In this document: one piece after another, positions 55,407 through 63,562 of the stretch
How the letters are laid out: every line of letters starts with the position of its first letter
How positions within the stretch are numbered: the stretch's first letter is position 1
Source of the DNA: Deltaproteobacteria bacterium
GTDB taxonomy: Bacteria > Myxococcota_A > Polyangia > Polyangiales > Ga0077539
Direction: 5' to 3'
Assembly: GCA_030694465.1 (NCBI GenBank)
Contig: JAUXYJ010000032.1
Location: 1 to 63,562 of the forward strand
DNA length: 63,562 nucleotides
Made by a program: the position numbers and the translations under genes
Notes under the pieces: generated by a model
What the model saw: the letters and a program-made list of their open reading frames with translations, nothing else
Told to the model about the DNA's origin: nothing
The model's database searches: none

Positions 55407-55936
55407 GGCGACCTCTCGATCGTGTAGCGCGCGGACACCGTGATCATTCCGCTTTCTGTGTGTGAAACCGAGAGCGCGAAGCGGTTCTCAGCGACGAGGC
55501 GAATCAGCCCGAGGCCACCCTTGAGTCTGTGTGGTCGGCGCTCTCGAATGGTCTGCACCATAAGTTTTTTTGCATCTGTGACCGAAGCGAGCAATGCGAC
55601 TTTCGTCTGCAATTTCTCAATGACTTCGGCGTTTACTTGGTTGCTCACTTTGATCAGCAGTGTCTCGGGTGAGATGTGCAGCGCCAGGGTAAAGGCAGAG
55701 TCAGGATCGAGAATGTTCTCAAACACATTGGTCACAAGCTCGGTGACCACGATGTTTGCTTTCTTCGCGATATTGCTTGGATAGAACATCGCGAGGAGCG
55801 CTAAGACTGACTCACCGAGCACGGCCGCGACGTCACCCTTGGCAGAGGCCAGCGGCCCCAAGCGCAGATGAAAATCGATGGTCGAGCACGGCTCTGTGGC
55901 CGCTGGCTCCGTAGTGCTTGCTGTGATTTCGCTCAC
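55403..55936 (-). CDS. HATPase-type (RsbW-like) anti-sigma kinase domain protein
   Basis: This is a 177-residue protein with the N-box ELVTNVFEN (66-74) of GHKL ATPases and a later RLKGGLGLIRLVAENRFAL corresponding to the G region. It is the size of RsbW/SpoIIAB-type switch kinases. The starts and stops overlap by ATGA with both neighbours. The ATP-binding motifs are weaker than in classical RsbW, so it could bind without phosphorylating. Confidence 0.78.
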   Translation of the reverse strand: MSEITASTTEPAATEPCSTIDFHLRLGPLASAKGDVAAVLGESVLALLAMFYPSNIAKKANIVVTELVTNVFENILDPDSAFTLALHISPETLLIKVSNQVNAEVIEKLQTKVALLASVTDAKKLMVQTIRERRPHRLKGGLGLIRLVAENRFALSVSHTESGMITVSARYTIERSP

Positions 55937-56862
55937 GGATTGCCCTTCTTTCGCATCACCAACAGGGTGATGTCATCGAAGTCTTTGTGGCGAAACGACT
56001 CGTAGTCCGCGACACAGCGATCAACGATCTCTTGGACCGGCGCGTCGCGGTGCTCAATGATCAGGTTGTTCAACCGACGGACTGAGTAGTCGACGCCTGC
56101 GGCGTTCTGCGCTTCGACCATGCCGTCCGTGTAGAGCACTAGCAAATCTCCCTGCGAAAACGGCAGAGAGAACTCGCGGTAGGGCTTGAGACGCAGACCG
56201 AGAAAGTGGTTCTTCTTCTCGAAGAGGTGGGTCTCGTTGTTGTGAAGCAACATGCCGTAGCCACCGCCGCTCACGTAGCGAAAGCCATCGGGCTCGAAGC
56301 TCACGAGATTGACCGTCGCGTACTTGCGGACCTCACGCAGGAAGTCAAACGAGGTGCGGTTGACCCACTCGACGATCCCCTGTGGGCTATCAAAGTGCTC
56401 CATCACCTGCATGAACTGCGCTTTCAAAAAGGCAGTGATCAACGCAGCGGAGACACCGTGACCCGAGATGTCAAACACACCGATCGCGTAGCGATTGTTG
56501 GGGAGTCTGAAGAAGTCGTAGTAGTCACCGCCGACCTCTGTGAGCTGCTTGTGATAGACCGCGAGCTCTAGCTCTTCGCTCATCTCACCGAGCATTCTGG
56601 GCAACAGCGCGCGCTGTACGTTCTGCGCGACGCTGAGGTCGTCCTGAATGATGGCGTAGGTCCGAGCGAGCTCACGCTCTTGTTCGTCGAGCTTCTCGTA
56701 AGCTTGTTTGAGATTGTCGTTGGTGCTGGACCAAAACGAGTTGTCCCGCTCGACTGATTTTTGCAGGCCTTTGTAGCGCCAAAACAAGCGAGCCAGCTCC
56801 GCAGAAGGAAGCTTCGCGAGCAGCTCTGCGTCGTTTTGAGCGAGCACTTCTTCAAGCGTCAT
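55933..56862 (-). CDS. SpoIIE-type PP2C phosphatase with coiled coil
   Basis: This is a 309-residue protein; ATG 56862 is used, GTG 56868 is also possible. The N-terminal helix pair includes a coiled coil (WSSTNDNLKQAYEKLDEQER). The phosphatase domain has VGGDYYDFF, FDISGHGVSAALITAF, VNLVSFEPDGFRYVSGGG, LYTDGMVEAQNA and DDITLLVMR, which supply the metal-binding Asp. It would dephosphorylate the STAS-like partner. There is no PAS or GAF sensor domain. Confidence 0.9.
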   Translation of the reverse strand: MTLEEVLAQNDAELLAKLPSAELARLFWRYKGLQKSVERDNSFWSSTNDNLKQAYEKLDEQERELARTYAIIQDDLSVAQNVQRALLPRMLGEMSEELELAVYHKQLTEVGGDYYDFFRLPNNRYAIGVFDISGHGVSAALITAFLKAQFMQVMEHFDSPQGIVEWVNRTSFDFLREVRKYATVNLVSFEPDGFRYVSGGGYGMLLHNNETHLFEKKNHFLGLRLKPYREFSLPFSQGDLLVLYTDGMVEAQNAAGVDYSVRRLNNLIIEHRDAPVQEIVDRCVADYESFRHKDFDDITLLVMRKKGNP

Positions 56863-56905
56863 CGACACGTTGGACCACCGTTCTCAACCGTTGATCGCTG
56901 CATCA

Positions 56906-57445
56906 TCAGTGAAACTCACAATGCAAAAAAGACGAGTCTTCGCCAGCGGTGACGTCGACGTAGTCCAGATCACCAGGTGCAGACATTCCCCCGATAAGAA
57001 CGCCGCGCTCAAGGTCTTTGCTAAAGGGCGTCGTGCTGTGAATCACCGCGCGACCGCGGCGGCGATCGTAAAACTCGATGTCAAAAGTTCCGATGATCTC
57101 GGGCGCACCTTGGACCACACTCTGATAGCCGCCCGAACCCGTCTGATAGTGCAAGAACGACGCACCACCCTTCAGCACAGAGCGACCCGGCCCATACTGA
57201 TACCAGTTGTGCATCATCACCATGCCAACTTTGACCAAGATAGGGCCGCTGTTTTGGTACGAGCGCATCACCACGTCTTCGATCGCGCGGAGCTGACTAA
57301 ACGGGTACCACTTGCCCATCTCGAGCTCTGCGATCAACCGCTGTGCGTTAGCGCCCGCTACGATGTTGAGGTTCATGCACGCTTGGGCAAAACCCATGAG
57401 CAGGGTTCCGTGAACCTGCATTTCATCAGTCGGATTGTCACTCAC
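56906..57445 (-). CDS. Conserved protein of unknown fold, possibly V4R/HNOB-like
   Basis: This is a 179-residue soluble protein. GTG 57445 is chosen because CCAGGTCA lies at a fitting distance; ATG 57421 (MQVHGT) is an alternative. The pattern LLMGFAQACMNLNIVAGANAQ, MGKWYPFSQLRAIEDVVMRSY, MMHNWYQYGPGRSVLKGGASFL and DIEFYDRRRGRAVI recalls a 4-vinyl reductase or heme-NO-binding-like fold and the myxobacterial TIGR02265 group, only loosely. It is 28 bases after the GRAS gene and 43 before the phosphatase. Confidence 0.6.
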   Translation of the reverse strand: MSDNPTDEMQVHGTLLMGFAQACMNLNIVAGANAQRLIAELEMGKWYPFSQLRAIEDVVMRSYQNSGPILVKVGMVMMHNWYQYGPGRSVLKGGASFLHYQTGSGGYQSVVQGAPEIIGTFDIEFYDRRRGRAVIHSTTPFSKDLERGVLIGGMSAPGDLDYVDVTAGEDSSFLHCEFH

Positions 57446-57473
57446 TGACCTGGGATCTCCGTCTTCACTAGGC

Positions 57474-58586
57474 TCATGCGTGGTCAACGCCAGCAAACGC
57501 GAAGCACGCCACAATGGGCAGCTCGTCGAGACCGATTCGTACCATGCCCTCTGTCGCGCTTGCCGAACAATAATCAGGCAAGCGGACCGGCACGGGCGTG
57601 CTCGCTTCGAACGGCGTGTAGCCCGCGCGCGTGAGCCTAAAGAGCCACCGCTCGCAGCGCTCGTGACGCTCGCTGCGAAACATGTCGCTCGTCCCAAAAA
57701 TGTCTCGGATCTCTCGACCAAAGAACGTCTCTTTGATCACAAAGCGCTCTTCGCGGCTCACGTCGCTGCGATCAATGAGCTCAAAGACTGCGCCAAAATG
57801 CTGCCAACATTCGTCAAAGCGTCGGCTCACGCGGTCTGCATCGTGCTGCGCGTGAGGCTCGATGAGCGTGAACACCGCGGGCCGAATAGACTCGCGCATT
57901 TGGGTGAGCAAGCGCGTGCGATAGTCGGTGTCGTTTACGCCATGCATCGTGTGATGCAACGTAAACGCAGCGTTGGCTACGGGGCGCTCGCCAAGCTCTT
58001 GCGCGAGCTTGTGCCAGGCCTGCGGGCTGAGGTCTTCGATCAACCCTCGGTACGAGATGAGCTCAAGCTCAAGCCCCGCGCGTTGCGCCGCTGCGGGGAG
58101 AATGCTCTCGCTAAACGTTAGGTTATTTGCATCGGGATCAAGCGCGACCACACGCAACTTGCGCAGCGCGCCGCGGTCACTCGCGAGCTGATCGATCAGC
58201 GCGAGCACCTGCGTCCCGCGACCAATGCCAATCTCGAAGAGCGACCCTTGCGTACGCTGCCTCAGCGCATCGGCGAGGTGATGGTTGGCGATCTCGTGGC
58301 TCGCGCTCACCAAAGGCACCGCGCGCGTGAGCGCTGCAAAGAGCTCAATCTGAGGAATGCCAAACTGCTCAAGATAAATGTTTTTGGACTCGACGAGGTT
58401 GCGGTCGAGTCTGCGCAAGAGCGCGTCGGCCACAATGTGCGCGAGCAACAATTCGTTAGGTAAGTCAGGCCCAACATGCGCTTGCAGCTGTTGCTCAAGC
58501 AGGGGCTTGGCGATGCGGTCACGCCGTCGATGCATCTGGTCACATGCATCAAGAAACAAGTCGTACTGCGCAGAGTGAGAATTCAC
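57474..58586 (-). CDS. Bacterial GRAS-domain protein (methyltransferase fold)
   Basis: This is a 370-residue protein. It has an N-terminal helical region, then SLFEIGIGRGTQVLALIDQLA, the counterpart of the plant GRAS VHIID/IDFGIGxGxQW motif, followed by VVALDPDANNLTFSE, AAFTLHHTMHGVND, FTLIEPHAQHDADRVSRRFDECWQHFGAVFELID, ETFFGREIRDIFGT, RSERHERCERWLFRLTRAGY. That motif order is specific for the GRAS family. Bacterial GRAS proteins have a Rossmann methyltransferase fold and are thought to bind S-adenosylmethionine. It is the first gene of the signalling operon and has a promoter just upstream. Confidence 0.85.
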   Translation of the reverse strand: MNSHSAQYDLFLDACDQMHRRRDRIAKPLLEQQLQAHVGPDLPNELLLAHIVADALLRRLDRNLVESKNIYLEQFGIPQIELFAALTRAVPLVSASHEIANHHLADALRQRTQGSLFEIGIGRGTQVLALIDQLASDRGALRKLRVVALDPDANNLTFSESILPAAAQRAGLELELISYRGLIEDLSPQAWHKLAQELGERPVANAAFTLHHTMHGVNDTDYRTRLLTQMRESIRPAVFTLIEPHAQHDADRVSRRFDECWQHFGAVFELIDRSDVSREERFVIKETFFGREIRDIFGTSDMFRSERHERCERWLFRLTRAGYTPFEASTPVPVRLPDYCSASATEGMVRIGLDELPIVACFAFAGVDHA

Positions 58587-58589
58587 GAT

Positions 58590-58624
58590 CGAAACGATAA
58601 ACTCTTTGCTGAGCGTTTCGTCAA
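58590..58624 (-). promoter_or_regulatory. Promoter of the GRAS operon with CGAAACG dyad
   Basis: In the minus sense, -35 TTGACG (58624-58619), 17-base spacer and -10 TTTATC (58601-58596). A 7-base inverted repeat CGAAACG/CGTTTCG (58614-58620 and 58590-58596) touches both boxes. The ATG at 58586 is so close to the predicted start site that the mRNA may be leaderless. Confidence 0.55.
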
Positions 58625-58645
58625 GGATTCCTAGTTTTCTCGCCC

Positions 58646-59539
58646 TTACACTGGGGCCGATTCTTCGCCCAAGACTACATTATCGATGAGACGTGTCGTG
58701 CCTACACGCACAGCGATCGCCAACACCGCACGAGTGCTCTCGTCGCGATAATGCTCGAGCGTGTCAGCGTCGCGCACCTCGATGTAATCCACGCTCGTCG
58801 CGATCGCGCGCAACCGCGTGTCGACCTCGTCGCGAATGCGCGCAGCGTCCCGCGCGCCCGACTCCCACTCGCGCACCGCGTAGCCAAGAGCGCGCGGAAT
58901 CTCAGCCGCTCGTGCGCGCTCGTCGTCGGACAAATAGCGATTGCGAGAGGACAGCGCCAGCCCATTTGCCTCGCGCACCGTGGGCACTCCGACGACCTCG
59001 ACGGGCAAGAGCAGGTCCCGCGTCATGCGCTCGATCACGCGCCACTGTTGGTAGTCTTTGCGACCAAAGAGCGCGACGCACGGGCCGCTCAGCGCGAAGA
59101 GCTTGCTCACGATGGTGGTGACGCCCTCGAAGTGTCCCGGCCTAAATACCCCACAGAGTGGCGCTGTGAGCGAGGACACTGTGACGCGTGTCTGCTCGCC
59201 TTCGGGGTACATCGCTGCAGTGTCGGGCGCGAAGACAACGTCGACTCCGGCGCTGGCACACAAGACCAGGTCGCGCGAGAGCTCGCGTGGATACTTGGAC
59301 AGGTCCTCGTTGGGGCCGAACTGTGTGGGGTTGACGAAGATCGAGATGGCGACGAGCCCCTCGGGGCCCACGCGCGCGCGGCCCTCGCGTGCCAAGGTCA
59401 GGTGGCCCTCGTGAAGCGCGCCCATCGTGGGGACAAACGCGACCCGCTGACCAGCGTGTCTCGCGCGGATCAATCGCGCTTGAAAATCCCTGGGATCACG
59501 GATGACCTCGACTGCGCTGGGCTCAGTGTGTGGGTCCAT
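58646..59539 (-). CDS. panC: Pantoate-beta-alanine ligase
   Basis: This is a 297-residue cytosolic enzyme joining pantoate and beta-alanine with ATP in pantothenate synthesis. The nucleotide motif FVPTMGALHEGHLTL (HEGH at 43-46), NPTQFGPNEDLSKYPR, FRPGHFEGVTTIVSKLF and FGRKDYQQW are present. ATG 59539 overlaps the end of panB by 17 bases. A 59-base gap follows to the GRAS gene. Confidence 0.95.
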   Translation of the reverse strand: MDPHTEPSAVEVIRDPRDFQARLIRARHAGQRVAFVPTMGALHEGHLTLAREGRARVGPEGLVAISIFVNPTQFGPNEDLSKYPRELSRDLVLCASAGVDVVFAPDTAAMYPEGEQTRVTVSSLTAPLCGVFRPGHFEGVTTIVSKLFALSGPCVALFGRKDYQQWRVIERMTRDLLLPVEVVGVPTVREANGLALSSRNRYLSDDERARAAEIPRALGYAVREWESGARDAARIRDEVDTRLRAIATSVDYIEVRDADTLEHYRDESTRAVLAIAVRVGTTRLIDNVVLGEESAPV

Positions 59540-60449
59540 ACGCGTGCGCCTCCGTCAGCGGAACCTCGGCGTCACTCGCCCCATCGGTCTCACGGCGCTC
59601 GCCCTGCGCGGCGCCCGAATCGGCGATCTTTTTCGCTGCAAACGAGTGCTCAAGCCCCGGAAAAGTCCCCGCGCGCACCTCGTCCACGTAGCTCTTGGTC
59701 GCGTCCACGCCGCGCCCAAAGAGCGTCTCGTAGGTCTTTACAAATTTGGGCCGCATCGTGTCGTTGAGCCCGAGCAAGTCGTAGCTCACGAGCACCTGCC
59801 CATCGCAGTCGATCCCTGCGCCAATGCCGATGGTTGGGACCTCGATCGAGCGTGTGATTTTAGCGCCCAAATCAGCCGGAACGCCCTCGACCACCACCAA
59901 GAAAGCGCCCGCCTGAGCCACCGCGATGGCGTCCTCGACGATGCTCTCGGCGTCCTCGTTGTTGCGCCCTTGGACCTTAAAGCCCCCCATCGCGTGCATG
60001 CGCTGCGGCAACAGGCCCACGTGGGCTACCACGGGGATTCCCATGCGGACCATGCGGTAGATCGTCTCGGCGACCTCACGCCCACCCTCGAGCTTGACCG
60101 ACTCGACCATGCCCTCTTTCATCAAGCGCCCTGCGGACTCGAGCGCGTGGTCGTGCGAGCGCTGGTAGCTCATGAAGGGCATGTCACCCACGACGTGTGC
60201 GTTGCGGGTCCCGCGCATAACAGCACGGCAGTGATAGATCATTTCGTCGAGGGTGACCGACAGGGTTGAGTGCTGTCCCTGCACGACCATTCCCAGCGAA
60301 TCTCCTACCAAGATCGCGTCAACGCCGGCCTGGTCTACCATCCGCGCGAACGTGGCGTCGTATGCGGTCACCATCGCGATCCGCTCGCCCCGGCCACGCG
60401 TTGCCTTACGTGCACGCAACGCGGGCACGGTGATCTTCTCGACCTTCAT
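59523..60449 (-). CDS. panB: 3-methyl-2-oxobutanoate hydroxymethyltransferase
   Basis: This is a 308-residue enzyme making ketopantoate, the first committed step to pantothenate. ATG 60449 gives MKVEKITVPALRARK. Motifs are IAMVTAYDATFARMVDQAG, ILVGDSLGMVVQGQ, GMPFMSYQRS-like VGDMPFMSY, GGREVAETI and GIGAGIDCDGQVLVSYD. The C-terminal 45 residues are longer than usual. It overlaps panC by 17 bases and follows a TPR lipoprotein gene. Confidence 0.95.
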   Translation of the reverse strand: MKVEKITVPALRARKATRGRGERIAMVTAYDATFARMVDQAGVDAILVGDSLGMVVQGQHSTLSVTLDEMIYHCRAVMRGTRNAHVVGDMPFMSYQRSHDHALESAGRLMKEGMVESVKLEGGREVAETIYRMVRMGIPVVAHVGLLPQRMHAMGGFKVQGRNNEDAESIVEDAIAVAQAGAFLVVVEGVPADLGAKITRSIEVPTIGIGAGIDCDGQVLVSYDLLGLNDTMRPKFVKTYETLFGRGVDATKSYVDEVRAGTFPGLEHSFAAKKIADSGAAQGERRETDGASDAEVPLTEAHAYGPTH

Positions 60450-60548
60450 GGTCTGCACTCTCTTGTCTGTGGTCACGGCCCGCTCCACTGCGGGTCCACG
60501 CCAACAGTTCACTCTAGCACGTCTAGAGGCACCACCAAGAGCGCACTC

Positions 60549-62129
60549 TCACCCTCGAAACGTCTGCAAAATCGCTGCCCACGGGCTCAGCGGGTCGCGC
60601 GTCCACGCGTGCCGCAAGAGCGCTTCGCGCTCGTGTGAATCCTGGCTGCTCAGCGCCCGCGCACGCAGGGTCATCGCGGACTCTTGTGCGCCACGGAGAG
60701 CGCCTGCGAGCCGACGTGTGAGCTCGGCTTGCTCACAGTGGCCATCGCGCGCGAGGCACACGAGCACCACGATCGCGTCTGCGAGGGCATCGTCAGCGAG
60801 CACGCCGCTGCGCTCACGTAGGTCGCGCAGGACCGTCGCGGGCGGATCATGACTTGCAAGCAAAATTCCTCGCTGTTGTCGTCCGATGGGGGTCTCGACG
60901 ATGGCGAGCAGGGTCTGCGCTTGCACGCGCTGCCCAGCGGCCCAGTGCTGCGACGCGAGCGCGACCCGCAGCCGATCGCGATCGACCGCGCGATGGGCAT
61001 CACCTGAGAGCCTCGCGATGGCCTGCGTCAAGACCTGAGCGGCCCACGCGGGCTGTGCGCGCCGCACAAGGGCGCGCGCAGCGACCGTCTGCGCAGAGAC
61101 AAACTCGCCGTCGTCCACTCGGACACGGGCCAGCGCGAGCAACCCCTCTGAGACCGCACGGGAGTCCGATTCGATCAGCGATTCTCCAAGCACTCTGAGC
61201 GTCCGGCCATCGTCGTGTCCCTCTGCGAGAGACTCCCGAGCGAGCTCGAGCGCGCGCGCGGGCTGGGCTACGTCGAGCCATCGCTGGGCGAGCTCGGTGC
61301 GCGAGACTCCTGCTTGTGCGTGACCGAGCTCGAGCCCCGCGACGAGCGCGATCGCGTCTGCAGGGCGACCATCTCCGACGCGGGCAGAGATGAGCGCGAG
61401 GCGATCTTCGAGTGTAGCGCGCTGGGTAAGAAGCAACGGGGTCAAGAGCGAATCTGCCTGCGAAAATGCACCTCGAACGAGGGCATCATGGGCTCTTGTT
61501 CTTCGGGTGACTGCGAGGGTCGGGCGGGTGTCTCGGGCGTAGTCAAGCAGGGCACGCTGCGCGAGGGTGCGGTCTCCGGGGCGCGCCAGGGGTGCGTCTT
61601 CGAGGGCGCGAGCGGCGGTGACTCGGTCGCTCCCTTGCGCGATGGCGACGGCGGCGCGGACCTCGGGGTCTTCGCTGGCGACCGCGAGGGCGCGGGTAAA
61701 GCTCTCGCTCGCTTCGGCAGTCCGGGCGAGCCGCTGCAGCACTTCGCCTTGCACAAGCCAGCACGCGGCCTGCGCAGGGAACCTCCGCACACAGTCTTGC
61801 GCGCCCTCGAGCGCGTCCTGGGTATCACCCGCGCGGAGCAACATCTCTGCGCGTCGAGCGAGGAGCCACCCGTCGGTCTCGTCGGCGAAGGTCGCGAGCT
61901 CAAGCTGCCTCGCGGCGTCGGCGTACTGCCCACGGTTGGCGAGGATTTCTGCACGCAAGAACGCCTCGTACGCTGTGGCAGACGCGAAGTGACGCACCCT
62001 AGGGACGCCGGCGATTCGCTCGGTGAGCGTCTGCGTGGGCGGTCGTGCGCATGCGGTCCATGGCGCGCCGAGCGTGAGAGAACACAGCAGCGCAAGGCGT
62101 GTTTTGGAGTGAGCAAACAAGGCGCGCAC
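60549..62129 (-). CDS. TPR-rich lipoprotein, start uncertain
   Basis: This is about 526 residues from GTG 62129, which gives MRALFAHSKTRLALLCSLTLGAPWTAC with a lipobox Cys27. Upstream in-frame codons lack ATG or GTG until codons that would overlap the divergent HAD gene. The rest is Ala/Leu/Arg-rich tetratricopeptide helices (YEAFLRAEILANRGQYADAA; WLLARRAEMLLRAGDTQDAL; AELTRRLAGALRGAQESA). No enzyme motif is seen. It lies 99 bases before panB, so it may be read into pan genes. Confidence 0.65.
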   Translation of the reverse strand: MRALFAHSKTRLALLCSLTLGAPWTACARPPTQTLTERIAGVPRVRHFASATAYEAFLRAEILANRGQYADAARQLELATFADETDGWLLARRAEMLLRAGDTQDALEGAQDCVRRFPAQAACWLVQGEVLQRLARTAEASESFTRALAVASEDPEVRAAVAIAQGSDRVTAARALEDAPLARPGDRTLAQRALLDYARDTRPTLAVTRRTRAHDALVRGAFSQADSLLTPLLLTQRATLEDRLALISARVGDGRPADAIALVAGLELGHAQAGVSRTELAQRWLDVAQPARALELARESLAEGHDDGRTLRVLGESLIESDSRAVSEGLLALARVRVDDGEFVSAQTVAARALVRRAQPAWAAQVLTQAIARLSGDAHRAVDRDRLRVALASQHWAAGQRVQAQTLLAIVETPIGRQQRGILLASHDPPATVLRDLRERSGVLADDALADAIVVLVCLARDGHCEQAELTRRLAGALRGAQESAMTLRARALSSQDSHEREALLRHAWTRDPLSPWAAILQTFRG

Positions 62130-62210
62130 GGCAGCAATCAATCCTGTCGCATGGTGGACGACCGCGACCGGGCTGGCAACGGCGGCGCGCTGTGATAGGC
62201 GATCGCCACG

Positions 62211-62936
62211 ATGATTGCACCCTCTCTGGTCGCCAATGTCTCGCTGCTCTGTCTCGACGCCGGAAACACGGTGATCTTTCTCGACCACGCGGTGGTGTCC
62301 GAGGTGCTGTTGGGCGAGGGATTTGTCTGTGATATCGAGACTTTACGGCGCGCCGAGGGAGAGGCCAAGCGCGCACTCTCGGACGGCACGGCCCTCGCGG
62401 CGGTCCCGGGGTTTTCGGCGCACGCGGGGTGGAGCGTGATGGTCCGCACGATGATTGAGCGCGCTGGGATCCCGGCGCAAGACAGCGCGCGATGTGTGCG
62501 TGCGCTGTGGCAAGAGCACGACCGGCTGAACCTCTGGCGGAGTGTCCCTGAGGGTCTTCGTGAGAGCCTCTGTGCGCTCCGCGCGGCGAAGGTGCCTGTG
62601 TGCATTGTCTCGAACAGCGAGGGAAAACTCAGCCCATTGTTCGAGGCTCTAGCGCTCAGTGAGTGCTTTGACGCGGTGATTGACTCTGCGCTCGTGGGCG
62701 TCGAGAAGCCCGACCCTGCCATCTTTGCCCTCGCGCTTGAGCGATTCGGCGTGCGCAAAGAGAACGCTTTGCATCTCGGTGACACCGTCGCGACGGACAT
62801 CGTAGGTGCCCAGCGCGCGGGGATCCGCACGGCGCTGTTGGACCCGTTTGCGCACTACGAAGGGATGTACCCCGAGGTCCCTCGCGTCGCGGATGTGCGG
62901 GCTGTTGTCCTCGAAATCATGCGGCAGAGCGTGTGA
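62211..62936 (+). CDS. HAD-superfamily hydrolase
   Basis: This is a 241-residue soluble phosphatase-like protein. Motif I CLDAGNT (Asp16), motif II VCIVSNSEGK, motif III Lys in GVEKPDPAIFALALERFG and motif IV LHLGDTVATDIVGAQRAG are all present. The helical cap (about 30-100) is of the HAD-IA type. Substrate unknown. It starts 82 bases from the divergent TPR lipoprotein. Confidence 0.85.
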   Translation: MIAPSLVANVSLLCLDAGNTVIFLDHAVVSEVLLGEGFVCDIETLRRAEGEAKRALSDGTALAAVPGFSAHAGWSVMVRTMIERAGIPAQDSARCVRALWQEHDRLNLWRSVPEGLRESLCALRAAKVPVCIVSNSEGKLSPLFEALALSECFDAVIDSALVGVEKPDPAIFALALERFGVRKENALHLGDTVATDIVGAQRAGIRTALLDPFAHYEGMYPEVPRVADVRAVVLEIMRQSV

Positions 62937-62957
62937 CAGGATATGTCTGCAGCTTAG

Positions 62958-62986
62958 TTGCCTAGTGTCTAGCCAGGTTCTACCGT
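62958..62986 (+). promoter_or_regulatory. Weak candidate promoter of ssb
   Basis: TTGCCT (62958-62963) and TACCGT (62981-62986) are separated by 17 bases and lie 107 bases before the ssb start. Both boxes deviate from consensus. Confidence 0.3.
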
Positions 62987-63092
62987 GGTGGGGATCTACG
63001 GACGGTACGAGCTCTGCGGCGAACTCAATGGTGATGGTCGGACGCACGCCGGGAGGCGATGGCTCATACCGAGAGTGTTACGAGGAAGACCT

Positions 63093-63562
63093 ATGGCGGA
63101 CGGAATGAACCGGGCGATGCTCATCGGCAATCTGGGTGCGGACCCGGAGTTGCGTTTTACCCAGAGCAATCGCGCTGTACTGAAGTTTAGGATCGCGACG
63201 ACGGAGTCGTATCAGACCGAGTCAGGCGAGCGAAAAGACGTGACCCACTGGCACAACATTGTGCTCTGGGGAAAGCGCGGCGAGGCCCTGTCGAAGTTTC
63301 TCTCGAAGGGCTCACAGGTCTACGTCGAGGGGCGCATCGAGAACCGCTCCTACGATGACAAAGACGGCGTCAAGCGCTCGGTCACCGAGATCTCTGCGAC
63401 CAACATCATCTTGCTCGGTCGCCGCGGCGGTGGCGGCGGCGAAGGTGAGTCTGGTGACGGCGGCGGCAGCGGAAGCTACGGCGGCGGCGGTGGCGGTGCG
63501 AGCCGCGGCGGCAGCAGCGGTGGCGGTGGCGGTGGCAGCAGCGGCGGTGGCGGCTACGGCGG
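63093..63562 (+). CDS. ssb: Single-stranded DNA-binding protein, 3' end outside window
   Basis: The frame runs to the window edge (156 residues visible). ATG 63093 has GAGGAAG at the correct distance; ATG 63105 (MNRAMLIGN) is an alternative. The OB fold reads NRAMLIGNLGADPELRFTQS, LKFRIATTESYQTESGERKD, THWHNIVLWGKRGEALSKFL, GSQVYVEGRIENRSYDDKDG and ends in ATNIILLG. A long Gly/Ser-rich tail follows. The acidic C-terminal tip must lie outside. It protects single-stranded DNA in replication and repair. Confidence 0.95.
   Translation, partial: MADGMNRAMLIGNLGADPELRFTQSNRAVLKFRIATTESYQTESGERKDVTHWHNIVLWGKRGEALSKFLSKGSQVYVEGRIENRSYDDKDGVKRSVTEISATNIILLGRRGGGGGEGESGDGGGSGSYGGGGGGASRGGSSGGGGGGSSGGGGYG

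Overview
The window is GC-rich chromosomal DNA from a Myxococcota bacterium, most likely a polyangial, Sandaracinus-like one. This is inferred from protein types and not from a marker phylogeny. The signs are many secreted or lipid-anchored proteins with Asp/Ala/Ser linkers and cysteine-rich repeats, a MYXO-CTERM-like tail, two Ser/Thr kinases with long Pro/Ala tails, a Roadblock protein, an OmpA protein with thrombospondin type 3 repeats, a Uma2-type protein, and a lone type III export subunit. No phage, transposon, integrase or CRISPR array is visible. Genes are dense, and no stretch over 300 bases lacks a gene.

Layout. 1-5973: the tail of a Uma2-like protein with a 7-copy REEG repeat, three minus-strand envelope proteins, a 72-residue membrane protein and a HEAT/TPR protein. 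5990-7167: a tandem pair of secreted paralogs with near-identical ends and divergent middles. 7285-13960: an OmpA protein, two large lipoproteins, a SUKH-like protein, and two copies of a tRNA-Leu(GAG) unit, each with its own promoter and terminator, flanking one lipoprotein gene. 14003-18941: a protein with possible PH-like segments, a secreted protein, selD, and a membrane glycosyltransferase. 19043-21829: Roadblock, aroQ, accB, accC. 21847-27574 (minus): Cys-rich lipoprotein, XPB-type helicase, pyruvate kinase, SctU. 27579-30555: two small proteins, a beta-helix lipoprotein and a DnaQ-type exonuclease. 30740-38353: a 1056-residue membrane P-loop ATPase followed by MscS channels, an ice-binding-fold lipoprotein, a pair of overlapping small membrane ORFs and a third MscS. 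38403-50147 (minus): aconitase, FG-GAP lipoprotein, TPR/PEGA protein, kinase, metH. 50400-54972: HugZ-like protein, fhs, second kinase. 54999-62129 (minus): panB-panC, then a five-gene signalling operon (GRAS, unknown, SpoIIE-type phosphatase, HATPase, STAS-like) and a TPR lipoprotein upstream. 62211-63562: HAD phosphatase and the start of ssb.

Main points. (1) selD carries an in-frame UGA at 16481 in its catalytic motif followed by a hairpin. It is almost certainly a selenoprotein, which a standard ORF caller would start about 30 residues too late. (2) A bacterial GRAS gene heads an operon with a complete phosphatase/HATPase/STAS partner-switching module, behind a promoter that contains a dyad. 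(3) A membrane P-loop ATPase is tightly linked to MscS channels. (4) A 14-base palindrome, CGGCGACGTCGCCG, occurs seven times, mostly in lipoprotein linker codons. One-carbon and cofactor genes (metH, fhs, panB, panC, accBC, selD) make up most of the housekeeping content.
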